A stretch of DNA of 64,000 bases, taken from the NCBI RefSeq assembly GCF_044197065.1, contig NZ_JBIQOI010000004.1, positions 62,001 to 126,000 on the forward strand, in the 5' to 3' direction. Below are positions 1 to 8,291 of this stretch, piece after piece; within the stretch, counting starts at the first letter, position 1; the number at the start of each line of letters is the position of its first letter. Both the position numbers and the translations under genes were made by a program. Below the pieces are notes generated by a model that saw nothing but the letters and a program-made list of their open reading frames with translations, made no database searches and had not been told where the DNA came from. The DNA is from Kluyvera ascorbata_C (GTDB lineage: Bacteria; Pseudomonadota; Gammaproteobacteria; Enterobacterales; Enterobacteriaceae).

Positions 1-309
1 GGTCTGGCACATAAATATGCCCTCATCCGGCGTGCTAAAAAACACCCACAGCTTGTTGTCATGCCAGCGAATTGACGGTGCCCATACGCCTTTTCCTGGC
101 TGATACTCGTCGTAGCCGGGCAGCGGCAGCGCGTCAAAGACGTGGTTGATAATCTGCCAGTTGACCAGATCCGTTGAATGCAGAATAGGCAACGCGGGCA
201 TATGGTTAAAGCTTGAGGAGACCATAAAAAAGTCGTCCCCGACCCGAACGATATCCGGGTCGGAATAGTCCGCGCATAAAATCGGGTTTTGATATTCAGA
301 TTGCGTCAT
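1..309 (-). CDS. xynB: GH43 family beta-xylosidase, N-terminal part (cut by window edge)
   Basis: The first 103 codons of a glycoside hydrolase family 43 enzyme are present; the rest lies before base 1. The start is ATG at 307-309, preceded by AGGAGAG in the coding direction. The protein opens with a NPILCADYSDPDIVRVGDD segment, the usual GH43 first blade carrying the general-base Asp (DPD), followed by SSSFNHMPALPILHSTDLVNW. GH43 enzymes are five-bladed beta-propellers that remove xylose or arabinose from oligosaccharides. No signal peptide is visible, so it should act in the cytoplasm. It starts 10 bases after the stop of a GPH sugar symporter on the same strand, which matches the xynTB xylodextrin operon described in Klebsiella oxytoca. 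The family and operon type are well supported; the exact substrate is inferred. Confidence 0.85.
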   Translation of the reverse strand, partial: MTQSEYQNPILCADYSDPDIVRVGDDFFMVSSSFNHMPALPILHSTDLVNWQIINHVFDALPLPGYDEYQPGKGVWAPSIRWHDNKLWVFFSTPDEGIFMCQT

Positions 310-319
310 CTCACTCTCC

Positions 320-1747
320 TCAGGCTTTACTCAATTCGCCGTCAAGCGCTTGCGGCTCTGCGGCTGTCGCCGGGGAACCTGCCTGCTGGCGAGCGGAGAG
401 GTCACGTTGAATTGCTGCCATTTTCTGGTCATCGAGCTTATAGAAGCGCGATAACCACCACAGCACCAGGTAAGAGAGCGATGGCCCAAGGGTCAGCAGC
501 CCAACGATGCCCATGGTCGCCATCGGCGTTTGTTCACTGACGCCCGCCTGGTAGCCAAACAGCCCCAGCGAGAATCCCACCACCGCGCCCGCAACCGCCA
601 TCCCCATTTTCAACGCGAACAGGTTGCCAGAATACGAGAGCCCGGTAATACGGCGGCCAAACTTCCACTCGCCGTAGTCGGCGGCGTTAGCCATCATGTT
701 CCACTTAAACGGTTGATACATCTGGTGGAAGAAGCCGACGAGGAAATAGAGCGGGAACACCACCGGTAGCCAGGTTGGCGGTACGAAGAACATCACCACG
801 CCCACCGCCACCAGCAGCAGGTTGATATTTTTAAACAGTGAAACCGCGCGATAACGCTTCGCCAGCCAGCCCGCGGCGATGCTGCCGATAATGGTGCCGA
901 CCACGCTTGTCGAAACAAAGGCCGATTTCATCGCCGTACCCGCCGCCGACTCCACGCCCCCCATCATCAGATAGGTGGCGTAATAAAGCGTGGCGGCACT
1001 GCGCATCACGCCCGCCATGCTGGAGAAGAAGGTAATGATCGCCACGATCCGCCACTGATCGTTAGCCAGCAGCGAACGCAGATCCTCACGAATACTGCCC
1101 TGCTGTTCAACCGCAGGCGCTACGCGCTCTTTGGTCGAGAAGAAGCAAAATGCGAGCATGACGATGGCAATCAATCCCATGATGCCCATGGTGGCCTGGA
1201 AGCCGAACTGCTTATCCTCTTTGCCCAGATAATCGACCAGGAACAGCGTCGCGACCGAGACCATCAGCCCGGCAACAGAGGAGATCGTAAAGCGATAGGA
1301 CTGCGCCGACAGACGATCTTTTTCATCGCGCGTGATCACCCCGCCCAGCGCGCAGTAAGGAATGTTGATAAAGGTGTAACACAGCATCAGCAGGGTGTAG
1401 GTCAGGTAGGCATAAACCAGCTTACCTGATGCGCCGAAAGCTGGCGTGGTAAAGGTCATCACCGCCAGCACGGCGTAGGGAATAGCGAACCAGATTAGCC
1501 ACGGGCGGAAGTGGCCCCAGCGGGTTTTTACCCGGTCGGCGACGATGCCGGTCAGCGGGTCGGTGATGGCGTCCAGCACGCGGGTCACCAGGAACATCAC
1601 CCCTACCGCCGCCGCGGAGAGGCCGTAAATATCCGTATAAAACCAGGTCAAAAACATCGTTACAGAAGAGTAGACGATGCCGCAAGCGGCGTCGCCCATG
1701 CCATATCCCAGCTTTTCTGCGATAGACAATTTGCTGTCATTTGCCAC
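320..1747 (-). CDS. xynT: GPH-family xyloside/oligosaccharide:cation symporter (XynT-like)
   Basis: Predicted 475-residue, 12-helix inner-membrane transporter of the glycoside-pentoside-hexuronide:cation symporter family (YicJ, MelB relatives). The N-terminal SIAEKLGYGMGDAACGIVYS segment and the RVLDAITDPLTGIVADR motif are family hallmarks. An upstream ATG at 1843 is in frame, but GTG at 1745-1747 is the better start: it is preceded by GGAGGAC at good spacing and places the conserved EKLGYGMGD segment near the N-terminus as in relatives. The gene is followed after 10 bases by the GH43 xylosidase, so the pair probably imports and cleaves xylo-oligosaccharides. The 153-bp upstream gap to the chemoreceptor gene holds repeated TTGTCA words that may be regulatory. 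The family is secure; the name XynT rests on the neighbour. Confidence 0.85.
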   Translation of the reverse strand: MANDSKLSIAEKLGYGMGDAACGIVYSSVTMFLTWFYTDIYGLSAAAVGVMFLVTRVLDAITDPLTGIVADRVKTRWGHFRPWLIWFAIPYAVLAVMTFTTPAFGASGKLVYAYLTYTLLMLCYTFINIPYCALGGVITRDEKDRLSAQSYRFTISSVAGLMVSVATLFLVDYLGKEDKQFGFQATMGIMGLIAIVMLAFCFFSTKERVAPAVEQQGSIREDLRSLLANDQWRIVAIITFFSSMAGVMRSAATLYYATYLMMGGVESAAGTAMKSAFVSTSVVGTIIGSIAAGWLAKRYRAVSLFKNINLLLVAVGVVMFFVPPTWLPVVFPLYFLVGFFHQMYQPFKWNMMANAADYGEWKFGRRITGLSYSGNLFALKMGMAVAGAVVGFSLGLFGYQAGVSEQTPMATMGIVGLLTLGPSLSYLVLWWLSRFYKLDDQKMAAIQRDLSARQQAGSPATAAEPQALDGELSKA

Positions 1748-1800
1748 GAGAATGTCCTCCGGAATTGAAGAGGCTTCAATGTAGGAGGATGCCCATAACA

Positions 1801-1880
1801 ATCCTATTGTCATTTTTCGTACTGGTATTACGTTTTCTGGCAACTGCGGAAGTTGTCACATAACTGGATGATTTGTCATA
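1801..1880. promoter_or_regulatory. Upstream region of xynT with three TTGTCA words
   Basis: TTGTCA occurs at 1807-1812, 1853-1858 and 1873-1878, the last two spaced 20 bases start to start, about two helical turns. This is the spacing of AraC-type direct-repeat operators. It lies upstream of the GTG start of the transporter. No regulator gene is next to it, and no recognised XylR or CRP site was convincing. Confidence 0.3.
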
Positions 1881-1900
1881 CCGCTTTCATTTTTGTGACC

Positions 1901-3352
1901 TTAAACCAGCCGGAACACCGAGATCGCCGACTTCAACTCACCGGTATGATGCTGCTGTTGCTGCGCCACCTGAATGGTCTGCGCCACATGCTGTGCGTTC
2001 TCCTGCACGCTGGCATCAATCGTGGCAATGCTGCCTTTCATCTGTAGCACGCTGGTTTTTTGCTGGTCGCTCATTGAGAACAGCACGTCAACGCAGGATT
2101 GCAGGCTGTCGATATTGCTGATAATCGATGCCATCGTTTTTCCCGCCCGCTCAACCTGCTCCGCCCCTTGATGGGTGCGCTCGACGGAGGTGGCAATCAT
2201 CTGGCGGATATCGCGTGCCGCCTCTTCACAGCGCAGCGCCAGCGTACGCACTTCGGCAGCCACTACCGCGAAGCCTTTGCCGTGCGCGCCTGCCCGCGCC
2301 GCCTCAACGGAAGCGTTCAGGGACAGAATATTGGTCTGGAAGGCAATGCCGTCGATAAGCTCGAGAATACCGTTGATTTTCAGCGACTCATCGCGGATAT
2401 GCGTCATGGAGGCCATCGCCGAGCGTATATTTTCCCCACCCTCCTGCGCCACGCCGCTTGCCTGTTCTGCTAGCGTCCGCGCCTCGCTGGCCTTCTCGCT
2501 GGTGAGCGAGGCCGCCGCGGCGAGCTGTTCCATGGCGCTGGCGGTGACGGCCAACGATCGCGCCTGGTTGTCCGTGCGCTCGGAAAGTGCGGTATTACGC
2601 TGGAGAAGCGTTTGCGACGCCTCAATCAGTTGCGAAACGTTGCCGCTCACCTGCTCAAGCGTATTGCGCATCGCATCCAACGTCAGGCTAAAGGTGCGGG
2701 CAAACGGGGAACGGCTGGTTTTACTGTCACGCTCCAGGGTCAGATAGCCCGTCTCGCGGTTGATAACCGAGGCGAGCTTCGCCACTTCGCTCGCCGAGCG
2801 GGCATCCTGCTCCATACGTACCGCCAGCAGCACGAGGAATATCGTCTGCGCGACAACGTATAGTCCATGCATAATCACCATATGCAGGCCAGTGTGCATA
2901 AAGACGGTAATATTGAACAGCTCATACTCTTGTAAATAATTAAATACCAGGTGATGCACGGCAATAACGGCGGCGCCCATAATTAATGGCCGCCAGTCGC
3001 GCCACGCCAGCAGCGCCGACAGCAGTACAAATACCGAGAAATGGTATTCAGTTTCGCCACCGCCAAGCTGAATAAGCAGCGCGGAATAGGCCATCATAAT
3101 AAATGCGTACATCAGGCGGGTAATGAGCTTGCCGGGAAAAAGTAACGTCATGAGCGTGCCGAGTACCGCCAGCAATGTCGCCACCAGTAGCGCCAGGCTG
3201 AGGTTGCCATTCATCGCCCCTACGCCCAACGATACGCCCCACATGACCCAGGCGAGCACCATCAACAGCCGGTCGGCTCTACGGCGAATAGAGGATAAAG
3301 AGAACAGATCCCGAGGCACGCCATCGGCTTGCCACAACGTCATTATTGCCAT
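1901..3352 (-). CDS. Methyl-accepting chemotaxis protein with polytopic membrane sensor
   Basis: A 483-residue chemoreceptor. Residues about 28-178 form six hydrophobic segments with almost no periplasmic loop, unlike the two-helix Tar/Tsr architecture. This region carries histidines and acids in or near the membrane (E100, E102, H104, H133, H134, H153, H157, H162). A short linker is followed by the cytoplasmic signalling coiled coil with the conserved hairpin tip GIAFQTNILSLNASVEAARAG and an EVRTLALRCEEAARDI segment. The C-terminus (SAISVFRLV) lacks the NWETF pentapeptide that tethers CheR/CheB. It is read toward the xylodextrin cassette and may share its ecological role. Its presence suggests a motile strain. 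The ligand is unknown; a metal, haem or redox signal is possible but unproven. Confidence 0.9.
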   Translation of the reverse strand: MAIMTLWQADGVPRDLFSLSSIRRRADRLLMVLAWVMWGVSLGVGAMNGNLSLALLVATLLAVLGTLMTLLFPGKLITRLMYAFIMMAYSALLIQLGGGETEYHFSVFVLLSALLAWRDWRPLIMGAAVIAVHHLVFNYLQEYELFNITVFMHTGLHMVIMHGLYVVAQTIFLVLLAVRMEQDARSASEVAKLASVINRETGYLTLERDSKTSRSPFARTFSLTLDAMRNTLEQVSGNVSQLIEASQTLLQRNTALSERTDNQARSLAVTASAMEQLAAAASLTSEKASEARTLAEQASGVAQEGGENIRSAMASMTHIRDESLKINGILELIDGIAFQTNILSLNASVEAARAGAHGKGFAVVAAEVRTLALRCEEAARDIRQMIATSVERTHQGAEQVERAGKTMASIISNIDSLQSCVDVLFSMSDQQKTSVLQMKGSIATIDASVQENAQHVAQTIQVAQQQQHHTGELKSAISVFRLV

Positions 3353-3553
3353 GATATATTCCGCCCGCGCAGGTGTTATTTCACGTCATATTATTGTTAG
3401 CGTTCAGAATTAAGCGTAGAGGGGTTATTTATGACTAGCCAGCACGTTGTTAAAAATATATCGCGACGATTAAGTCATGCTTAATAATATTTAACAGTGA
3501 ATTGGAATATATGAGACTTAAGGGAAATATTATAGTACTAGAAGAATAATAAC

Positions 3554-3576
3554 GGATGGCGCAGAACGCGCCATCC
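3554..3576 (-). terminator. Probable terminator after exbD
   Basis: A perfect 9-bp stem, GGATGGCGC / GCGCCATCC, with a five-base loop lies just beyond the exbD stop. In the exbD reading direction it is followed by a T-rich run (GTTATTATTCTTC). It would end exbBD transcription. Confidence 0.6.
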
Positions 3577-3583
3577 GGGATAC

Positions 3584-4009
3584 TTATTTTTTCGCGACGG
3601 TCTCTTCACCGACGAGGCCAATTTTCAGATAGCCTGCCTGATGCAGAGTATCCATGACCTTCATCATCGTCTCATAGTCCACGGTTTTGTCGGCACGGAA
3701 GAAGATAGTGGTATCTTTTTTGCCTTCCGTCAGCGCGTCAATTGCCGTCACCATGTTGTCGTCGGTAATCGGATCGTTACCAAGGAACATTGATTTGTCC
3801 GCCTTGACCGACAGGTAGACCGGTTTATCCGGGCGAGGCTGCGGTTGGCTAGACGACGCTGGCAGATTCACTTTGACATCCACGGTGGCCAACGGGGCGG
3901 CAACCATAAAGATAATCAGCAGTACCAACATGACATCGATAAACGGCGTCACGTTGATATCATGCATTTCGCCATTATCGTCCAGATTTTCATTAAGACG
4001 CATTGCCAT
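3584..4009 (-). CDS. exbD: TonB-system energiser ExbD
   Basis: 141 residues, the usual ExbD length. It has a short cytoplasmic N-terminus, one transmembrane helix (about 20-43: VTPFIDVMLVLLIIFMVAAP) and a periplasmic domain. Asp25 in the helix is the proton-conducting residue known to be essential in E. coli ExbD. With ExbB it forms the inner-membrane motor that uses the proton gradient to energise TonB for siderophore and vitamin B12 uptake through outer-membrane receptors. It starts 6 bases after exbB, so the two are one operon under the Fur box upstream of exbB. Nearly identical to the E. coli protein along its length. Confidence 0.98.
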   Translation of the reverse strand: MAMRLNENLDDNGEMHDINVTPFIDVMLVLLIIFMVAAPLATVDVKVNLPASSSQPQPRPDKPVYLSVKADKSMFLGNDPITDDNMVTAIDALTEGKKDTTIFFRADKTVDYETMMKVMDTLHQAGYLKIGLVGEETVAKK

Positions 4010-4015
4010 GGGGCG

Positions 4016-4747
4016 TTAACCTACTCGTAATTTCTGGGCGGTACGCACCGGATGTACGCCGCTGGCGCTGAGGTCCAGGTCACGGCTTTGCAGCAGCAGA
4101 ACCTGCGCTGCAACGTCGCTCAGGTTGGCTTTAAAGCCACCAATCAGACGCGCAAAGATGTTATAGATAACCACCGCTGGAATCGCAGCGAACAGGCCAA
4201 TTGCCGTTGCCAGCAGCGCTTCTGCGATACCAGGAGCAACAACCGCCAAGTTAGTGGTCTGGGTCTGGGCGATACCAATGAAGCTGTTCATGATACCCCA
4301 TACGGTACCAAACAGGCCGACGAACGGGGAGATTGCACCGATGGTTGCCAGGAAGCCGTTACCACGACCCATATGACGACCCACCGCCGCCACGCGACGC
4401 TCAAGACGGAAGCCGGTACGTTCTTTAATACCTTCGTTATCTTCCGAACCCGCAGAGAGCTCCAGCTCGTTCTCCGCTTCGTTGATTAACTGCGTGCTCA
4501 GGCTGCGGGCATCGAATGCAGCCGCGATTTCATTCGCCTGATTCAGGGAACGCGCTTCGCCTAACAGTTTTTGTTCGCGCTTGAGGCGGCGCTTATGGGA
4601 GATAAGCTCTGCACCTTTGCTGAAGAAAATGGCCCAGGTGACGACGGATGCCAGTATCAAGCCAATCATGACCACTTTAACCACGATGTCGGCATGATGA
4701 TACATACCCCAAACGGAGAGATCCGCCTGCATCAAATTATTACCCAC
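4016..4747 (-). CDS. exbB: TonB-system energiser ExbB
   Basis: 243 residues. The start is taken as GTG at 4745-4747 (MGNNLMQADLSVWGMYHHAD), preceded by GGAG, matching the known N-terminus of E. coli ExbB; an in-frame ATG six codons upstream is less likely. Three transmembrane helices are visible at about 16-38, 128-155 and 172-195, with the conserved ATIGAISPFVGLFGTVWGI stretch and ATAIGLFAAIPAVVIYN. ExbB pentamers surround the ExbD dimer and convert proton flow into TonB motion. It is first in the exbBD operon, divergent from metC, with a Fur-box-like sequence upstream. Confidence 0.98.
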   Translation of the reverse strand: MGNNLMQADLSVWGMYHHADIVVKVVMIGLILASVVTWAIFFSKGAELISHKRRLKREQKLLGEARSLNQANEIAAAFDARSLSTQLINEAENELELSAGSEDNEGIKERTGFRLERRVAAVGRHMGRGNGFLATIGAISPFVGLFGTVWGIMNSFIGIAQTQTTNLAVVAPGIAEALLATAIGLFAAIPAVVIYNIFARLIGGFKANLSDVAAQVLLLQSRDLDLSASGVHPVRTAQKLRVG

Positions 4748-4809
4748 TGTGTATCTCCAGGACATAAATCACAAATTCTGGGAACAATAATATCAAAACA
4801 TCATCGAAT

Positions 4810-4828
4810 TGATAGTAGTTCTCATTAG
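4810..4828 (-). promoter_or_regulatory. Fur box upstream of exbB
   Basis: Read on the minus strand, ACTAATGAGAACTACTATC matches the 19-base Fur consensus GATAATGATAATCATTATC at 13 positions. It lies 63 bases upstream of the exbB GTG, a position expected for iron repression of exbBD, which is established in E. coli. Confidence 0.65.
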
Positions 4829-4963
4829 TATTTACATATTGACCCAAATCACACTTATTTTCCTTGCGCTTACGCAGTAAAAAAGTTTTCCGCGCGTTTT
4901 TTGGCAAAATTTTCTGCTGTTCGCACACTAAACGGTAGATCCCGCGTGCAATCGTGTTAATTT

Positions 4964-4979
4964 AGCCATCCAGACGTAT
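4964..4979 (+). promoter_or_regulatory. Tandem Met boxes (MetJ operator) of metC
   Basis: Two adjacent 8-mers, AGCCATCC and AGACGTAT, match the MetJ box AGACGTCT at 5 and 7 of 8 positions and end 18 bases before the metC ATG. MetJ with S-adenosylmethionine represses metC in E. coli by cooperative binding to tandem boxes. Confidence 0.65.
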
Positions 4980-4997
4980 AAAAATAGGCAGGCAAAA

Positions 4998-6185
4998 ATG
5001 GCAGACAAACACCTCGATACCGCGCTGGTTAACGCCGGACGCAGCAAAAAATACACCCAAGGATCGGTGAACAGCGTCATTCAGCGCGCCTCTTCGCTGG
5101 TGTTCGACACGGTCGCCGCCAAAAAACATGCGACCCGCAATCGCGCCAACGGCGAGCTGTTCTATGGTCGCCGCGGTACTCTCACCCATTTCTCATTGCA
5201 GGAAGCCATGTGTGAGCTGGAAGGCGGTGCTGGCTGCGCCCTCTTCCCATGCGGCGCGGCAGCGGTTGCCAATACCATTCTGGCGTTTGTCGAACAAGGC
5301 GATAACGTGCTGATGACCAACACCGCCTACGAGCCCAGCCAGGACTTCTGCACCAAAATTCTCGGCAAACTGGGCGTGACCACCCGTTGGTTTGATCCGA
5401 TGATCGGCAAAGGGATTGCCGACTTGATTAAGCCCAACACCAAAATCGTGTTCCTCGAATCCCCTGGCTCCATCACCATGGAAGTACACGACATCCCGGC
5501 CATTGTCGCCGCCGTGCGCCGCGTGGCGCCTGAAGCCATCATCATGATCGACAACACCTGGGCGGCGGGAATTCTGTTTAAAGCGCTCGATTTCGGTATC
5601 GACATCTCCATTCAGGCTGGCACCAAATACCTGATTGGCCACTCTGATGCGATGGTCGGTACGGCGGTATCTAACGAGCGCTGCTGGCCACAGTTGCGTG
5701 AAAACGCCTACCTGATGGGCCAGATGCTCGATGCGGATACCGCCTACATGACCAGCCGCGGTCTGCGTACTCTGGGCGTACGTTTACGCCAGCACCATGA
5801 AAGCAGCCTGAAGGTGGCCGAGTGGCTGGCGCAGCAGCCGCAGGTTGAGCGCGTGAATCACCCTGCGCTTCCTGGCAGTAAAGGGCATGAGTTCTGGAAA
5901 CGTGATTTTACCGGCAGCAGCGGTCTGTTCTCGTTTGTGCTCAAAAAGCGCCTGAACGATGAAGAGCTGGCAAACTACCTCGATAACTTCTCGCTGTTCA
6001 GCATGGCCTACTCCTGGGGCGGCTTTGAGTCGTTAATTCTGGCTAACCAACCGTCTGAACTTGCCAGCATTCGCCCGGAAGGGAAAATCGATTTTACCGG
6101 CACGCTGGTTCGCGTCCATATCGGTTTAGAAAACGTTGACGATCTGATTGCGGATTTAGCGGCAGGATTTGCCCGCATCGTGTAA
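4998..6185 (+). CDS. metC: Cystathionine beta-lyase MetC
   Basis: 395 residues, the E. coli length. A PLP-dependent enzyme of the Cys/Met metabolism family that cleaves cystathionine to homocysteine, pyruvate and ammonia in methionine synthesis. Lys210 in QAGTKYLIGHSD is the PLP-binding lysine, Asp185 (IIMIDNTW) contacts the pyridine nitrogen, and Tyr111 (TAYEPS) stacks on the cofactor. The start ATG is preceded by AGGCAGGC. It is divergent from exbBD and has a MetJ operator just upstream, so it should be repressed by S-adenosylmethionine. No abnormality was seen. Confidence 0.98.
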   Translation: MADKHLDTALVNAGRSKKYTQGSVNSVIQRASSLVFDTVAAKKHATRNRANGELFYGRRGTLTHFSLQEAMCELEGGAGCALFPCGAAAVANTILAFVEQGDNVLMTNTAYEPSQDFCTKILGKLGVTTRWFDPMIGKGIADLIKPNTKIVFLESPGSITMEVHDIPAIVAAVRRVAPEAIIMIDNTWAAGILFKALDFGIDISIQAGTKYLIGHSDAMVGTAVSNERCWPQLRENAYLMGQMLDADTAYMTSRGLRTLGVRLRQHHESSLKVAEWLAQQPQVERVNHPALPGSKGHEFWKRDFTGSSGLFSFVLKKRLNDEELANYLDNFSLFSMAYSWGGFESLILANQPSELASIRPEGKIDFTGTLVRVHIGLENVDDLIADLAAGFARIV

Positions 6186-6432
6186 CATAACCCCAGCCCG
6201 TTGGCATAGGCCATCGGGTGGGTTAGCAATGTTTTTGATGCGTCGCTCAGGCGCATCACCGATGTTGAGAACAGTCGGTCCCCGAAGTGATAAACCACCG
6301 TCGGCGTAAACCGTTTCCGCGTTGTTGTCAGCAAATCAGGACAGCGCGGTTTAATGAGTTGCGCACGCGATCAAGGTGTTCTTAATCTTTCGGGCGTACA
6401 ATAAGCGAAAACGCTGTTCCACAGGAATGTTC

Positions 6433-7092
6433 ATGGTCGTTATTCAAGATATTGTCGCCGCGCTTTGGCAGCACGATTTTGCTGCTCTGGCGAATCCGCA
6501 CGTCGTGGGGATCGTTTATCTGGTCATGTTTGCCACACTGTTTCTGGAAAATGGCCTGCTTCCCGCTTCATTCTTACCCGGCGATAGCCTCCTGCTATTG
6601 GCGGGCGCGCTCATTGCGAAGGGCGTGATGGGCTACGTGCCCACCATTGCCATCCTGACCGCTGCAGCAAGCCTGGGCTGCTGGCTGAGCTATATTCAGG
6701 GCCGCTGGTTGGGTAATACTCGCGTGGTAAAAGGCTGGCTGGCGCAGTTGCCGGATAAATATCATCAGCGGGCCACCTGCATGTTTGATCGTCACGGTCT
6801 GCTGGCGCTGCTGGCGGGGCGTTTCCTGGCGTTTGTGCGTACCCTGCTGCCAACGATGGCGGGCATCTCCGGCCTGTCGAACCGCCGCTTCCAGCTGTTC
6901 AACTGGCTGAGCGCACTGCTGTGGGTGGGCGTGGTGACAAGCTTAGGCTATGCCATCAGCATGATCCCGTTTGTAAAACGTCATGAAGATCAGGTGATGA
7001 CCTTCCTGATGATCCTGCCTATTTTCCTGCTGGTCGCCGGACTTCTGGGTACGGTGATTGTGGTGATTAAGAAGAAGTATTGCGACGCGTAA
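6433..7092 (+). CDS. yghB: DedA-family inner-membrane protein YghB
   Basis: 219 residues from ATG at 6433 (MVVIQDIVAALWQHDF), preceded by AGGA; an in-frame ATG at 6376 would add 19 unconserved residues. The protein is polytopic with the DedA/SNARE-associated hallmarks: ENGLLPASFLPGDSLLLLAG near the N-terminus and a central GRFLAFVRTLLPTMAGISG segment with the essential arginines. YghB and its paralogue YqjA are needed in E. coli for cell division, temperature and drug resistance and membrane potential; the family is linked to lipid-carrier or proton-dependent transport. It is a single gene after metC, with a 247-bp gap that holds only an imperfect inverted repeat near 6187-6226. Confidence 0.96.
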   Translation: MVVIQDIVAALWQHDFAALANPHVVGIVYLVMFATLFLENGLLPASFLPGDSLLLLAGALIAKGVMGYVPTIAILTAAASLGCWLSYIQGRWLGNTRVVKGWLAQLPDKYHQRATCMFDRHGLLALLAGRFLAFVRTLLPTMAGISGLSNRRFQLFNWLSALLWVGVVTSLGYAISMIPFVKRHEDQVMTFLMILPIFLLVAGLLGTVIVVIKKKYCDA

Positions 7093-7112
7093 TCGGTAAC
7101 GTGCCGCATCAT

Positions 7113-7180
7113 GCCTGATGGCGCTACGCTTATCAGGCCTACCAACGCCTGGTAGCCCGGCCGAGCGCAGCGACGCCGGG
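7113..7180. repeat. REP pair between yghB and yqhC
   Basis: Two REP-type palindromic units (GCCTGATGGCGCTACGCTTA... and its degenerate partner GTAGCCCGGCCGAGCGCAGC...) in opposite orientation fill the gap between two convergent genes, as expected of a BIME that stabilises mRNA 3' ends. Confidence 0.8.
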
Positions 7181-7200
7181 AATAGCACCCGAGCCACAAA

Positions 7201-8097
7201 TCACATTCCCCGCAACCGTGCAGCATCCTCTCCCGGCGTTATGCCAAAATAGCGTTTAAACTCCCGGCTGAACTGCGATGCGCTTTCGTATCCCACCTGC
7301 ATCGCCGCGGCGCTGGCCTTCAGCCCATCATGAACCATCATCATGCGTGCTTTGTGCAGACGGTAGCTTTTCAGATACTGCAACGGCGACGTGCTGGTTA
7401 CCGACTTGAAGTTATGGTGAAACGCCGACAGGCTCATATTGGCCTCAGCGGCAAGCTGGTCCACGCTTAAGGCTTCGGTGTACTGGCTTTCAATACGCTT
7501 GAGCACCCGGCTAATCTGGCTGAAATGGGTCTGGCGACTGACCAATGCCATCAGCGCGCCGCCGCGAGGCCCGGTCAGCACGTGGTAAAGCATTTCACGA
7601 ATAATTTGTTTCCCCAGAATGCGGGCGTCCAGCGGGCGTTCCATCACGTCCAGCAGGCGTTCGGAGGCACAAAGAATCTCTTCTGAGAGCGTCGCCGAGT
7701 TGATGCCGCTCTCCGCCATCGACGACGGATGAAACAGCGGGTCTTCACCGATATCCATCAGCAGCTCTTGCAGCTGTAGGATATCAACATCAAGCCGTAA
7801 TCCCGCCAGCGGCGCTTCTTCGGTCGCAAAAGTTTCACACTCGAAGGGTAAAGGTACGGTGAGCAGCAGATATTCGTTGGCATCGTAGCGGAAGGTACGC
7901 TCGTTGATATAACCAATCTTATAGCCGGAAAAGAGAAACACGATGCCCGGCCGGTACATCACCGGGGTGCGTCCGCTCGGCTGGGTACCATAGATAAGTT
8001 GAATATCCGGCAGCAGGGATCGCAGATTTTGTTCGTTACTTTTCAGCTGCTTAATTTTATCTGTCAGCAGCAAACAGATCTCTTCACGGTTCATCAA
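7201..8097 (-). CDS. yqhC: AraC-family activator YqhC
   Basis: 298 residues. The N-terminal half (to about 190) is an effector/dimerisation domain of the AraC_N type; the C-terminal 100 residues hold two helix-turn-helix motifs (LAAEANMSLSAFHHNFKSVT and AAAMQVGYESASQFSREFKRYFG). In E. coli, YqhC senses reactive aldehydes such as glyoxal through an N-terminal cysteine and activates yqhD-dkgA. Here Cys8 (EEICLLL) and Cys122 (EILCASE region) are candidates. It is divergent from yqhD with a 194-bp shared control region containing a long inverted repeat. The orthology is clear from gene order and sequence. Confidence 0.95.
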   Translation of the reverse strand: MMNREEICLLLTDKIKQLKSNEQNLRSLLPDIQLIYGTQPSGRTPVMYRPGIVFLFSGYKIGYINERTFRYDANEYLLLTVPLPFECETFATEEAPLAGLRLDVDILQLQELLMDIGEDPLFHPSSMAESGINSATLSEEILCASERLLDVMERPLDARILGKQIIREMLYHVLTGPRGGALMALVSRQTHFSQISRVLKRIESQYTEALSVDQLAAEANMSLSAFHHNFKSVTSTSPLQYLKSYRLHKARMMMVHDGLKASAAAMQVGYESASQFSREFKRYFGITPGEDAARLRGM

Positions 8098-8150
8098 CGG
8101 AGGCTCCTGATACCTTTTCCGACGCTGTCATTGTGGCTTTGTTTAACGTA

Positions 8151-8172
8151 TTTCTCCAGAGCTATGGAGAAA
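8151..8172. promoter_or_regulatory. Inverted repeat in the yqhC-yqhD control region
   Basis: TTTCTCCA at 8151-8158 is mirrored by TGGAGAAA at 8165-8172 around GAGCTA, giving 10 of 11 paired positions. It lies between the divergent yqhC (start 8097) and yqhD (start 8292) genes and is a good operator candidate, though AraC-type activators more often use direct repeats. Confidence 0.5.
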
Positions 8173-8291
8173 TGGGCAAGACAATCGCAGAAATGTGCAT
8201 TGAGAGGTACGACAACGAAGACCACAATGATGTCATTCGGCGGTGACCCCTCATCGCCCTCTTTTTCCACCCACACTATAGGGAACGAGCA

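Noticed and set aside
4740..4928. Small minus-strand open frame upstream of exbB
   Set aside because: Covers the Fur-box control region and runs into exbB in another frame; no ribosome site.
6187..6226. Imperfect inverted repeat after metC as a terminator
   Set aside because: The stem is imperfect and no T tract follows, so it was not called as an intrinsic terminator.
6008..6334. Minus-strand open frame over the metC 3' end
   Set aside because: Shadow of metC and of the intergenic inverted repeat; no start signal or homology recognised.
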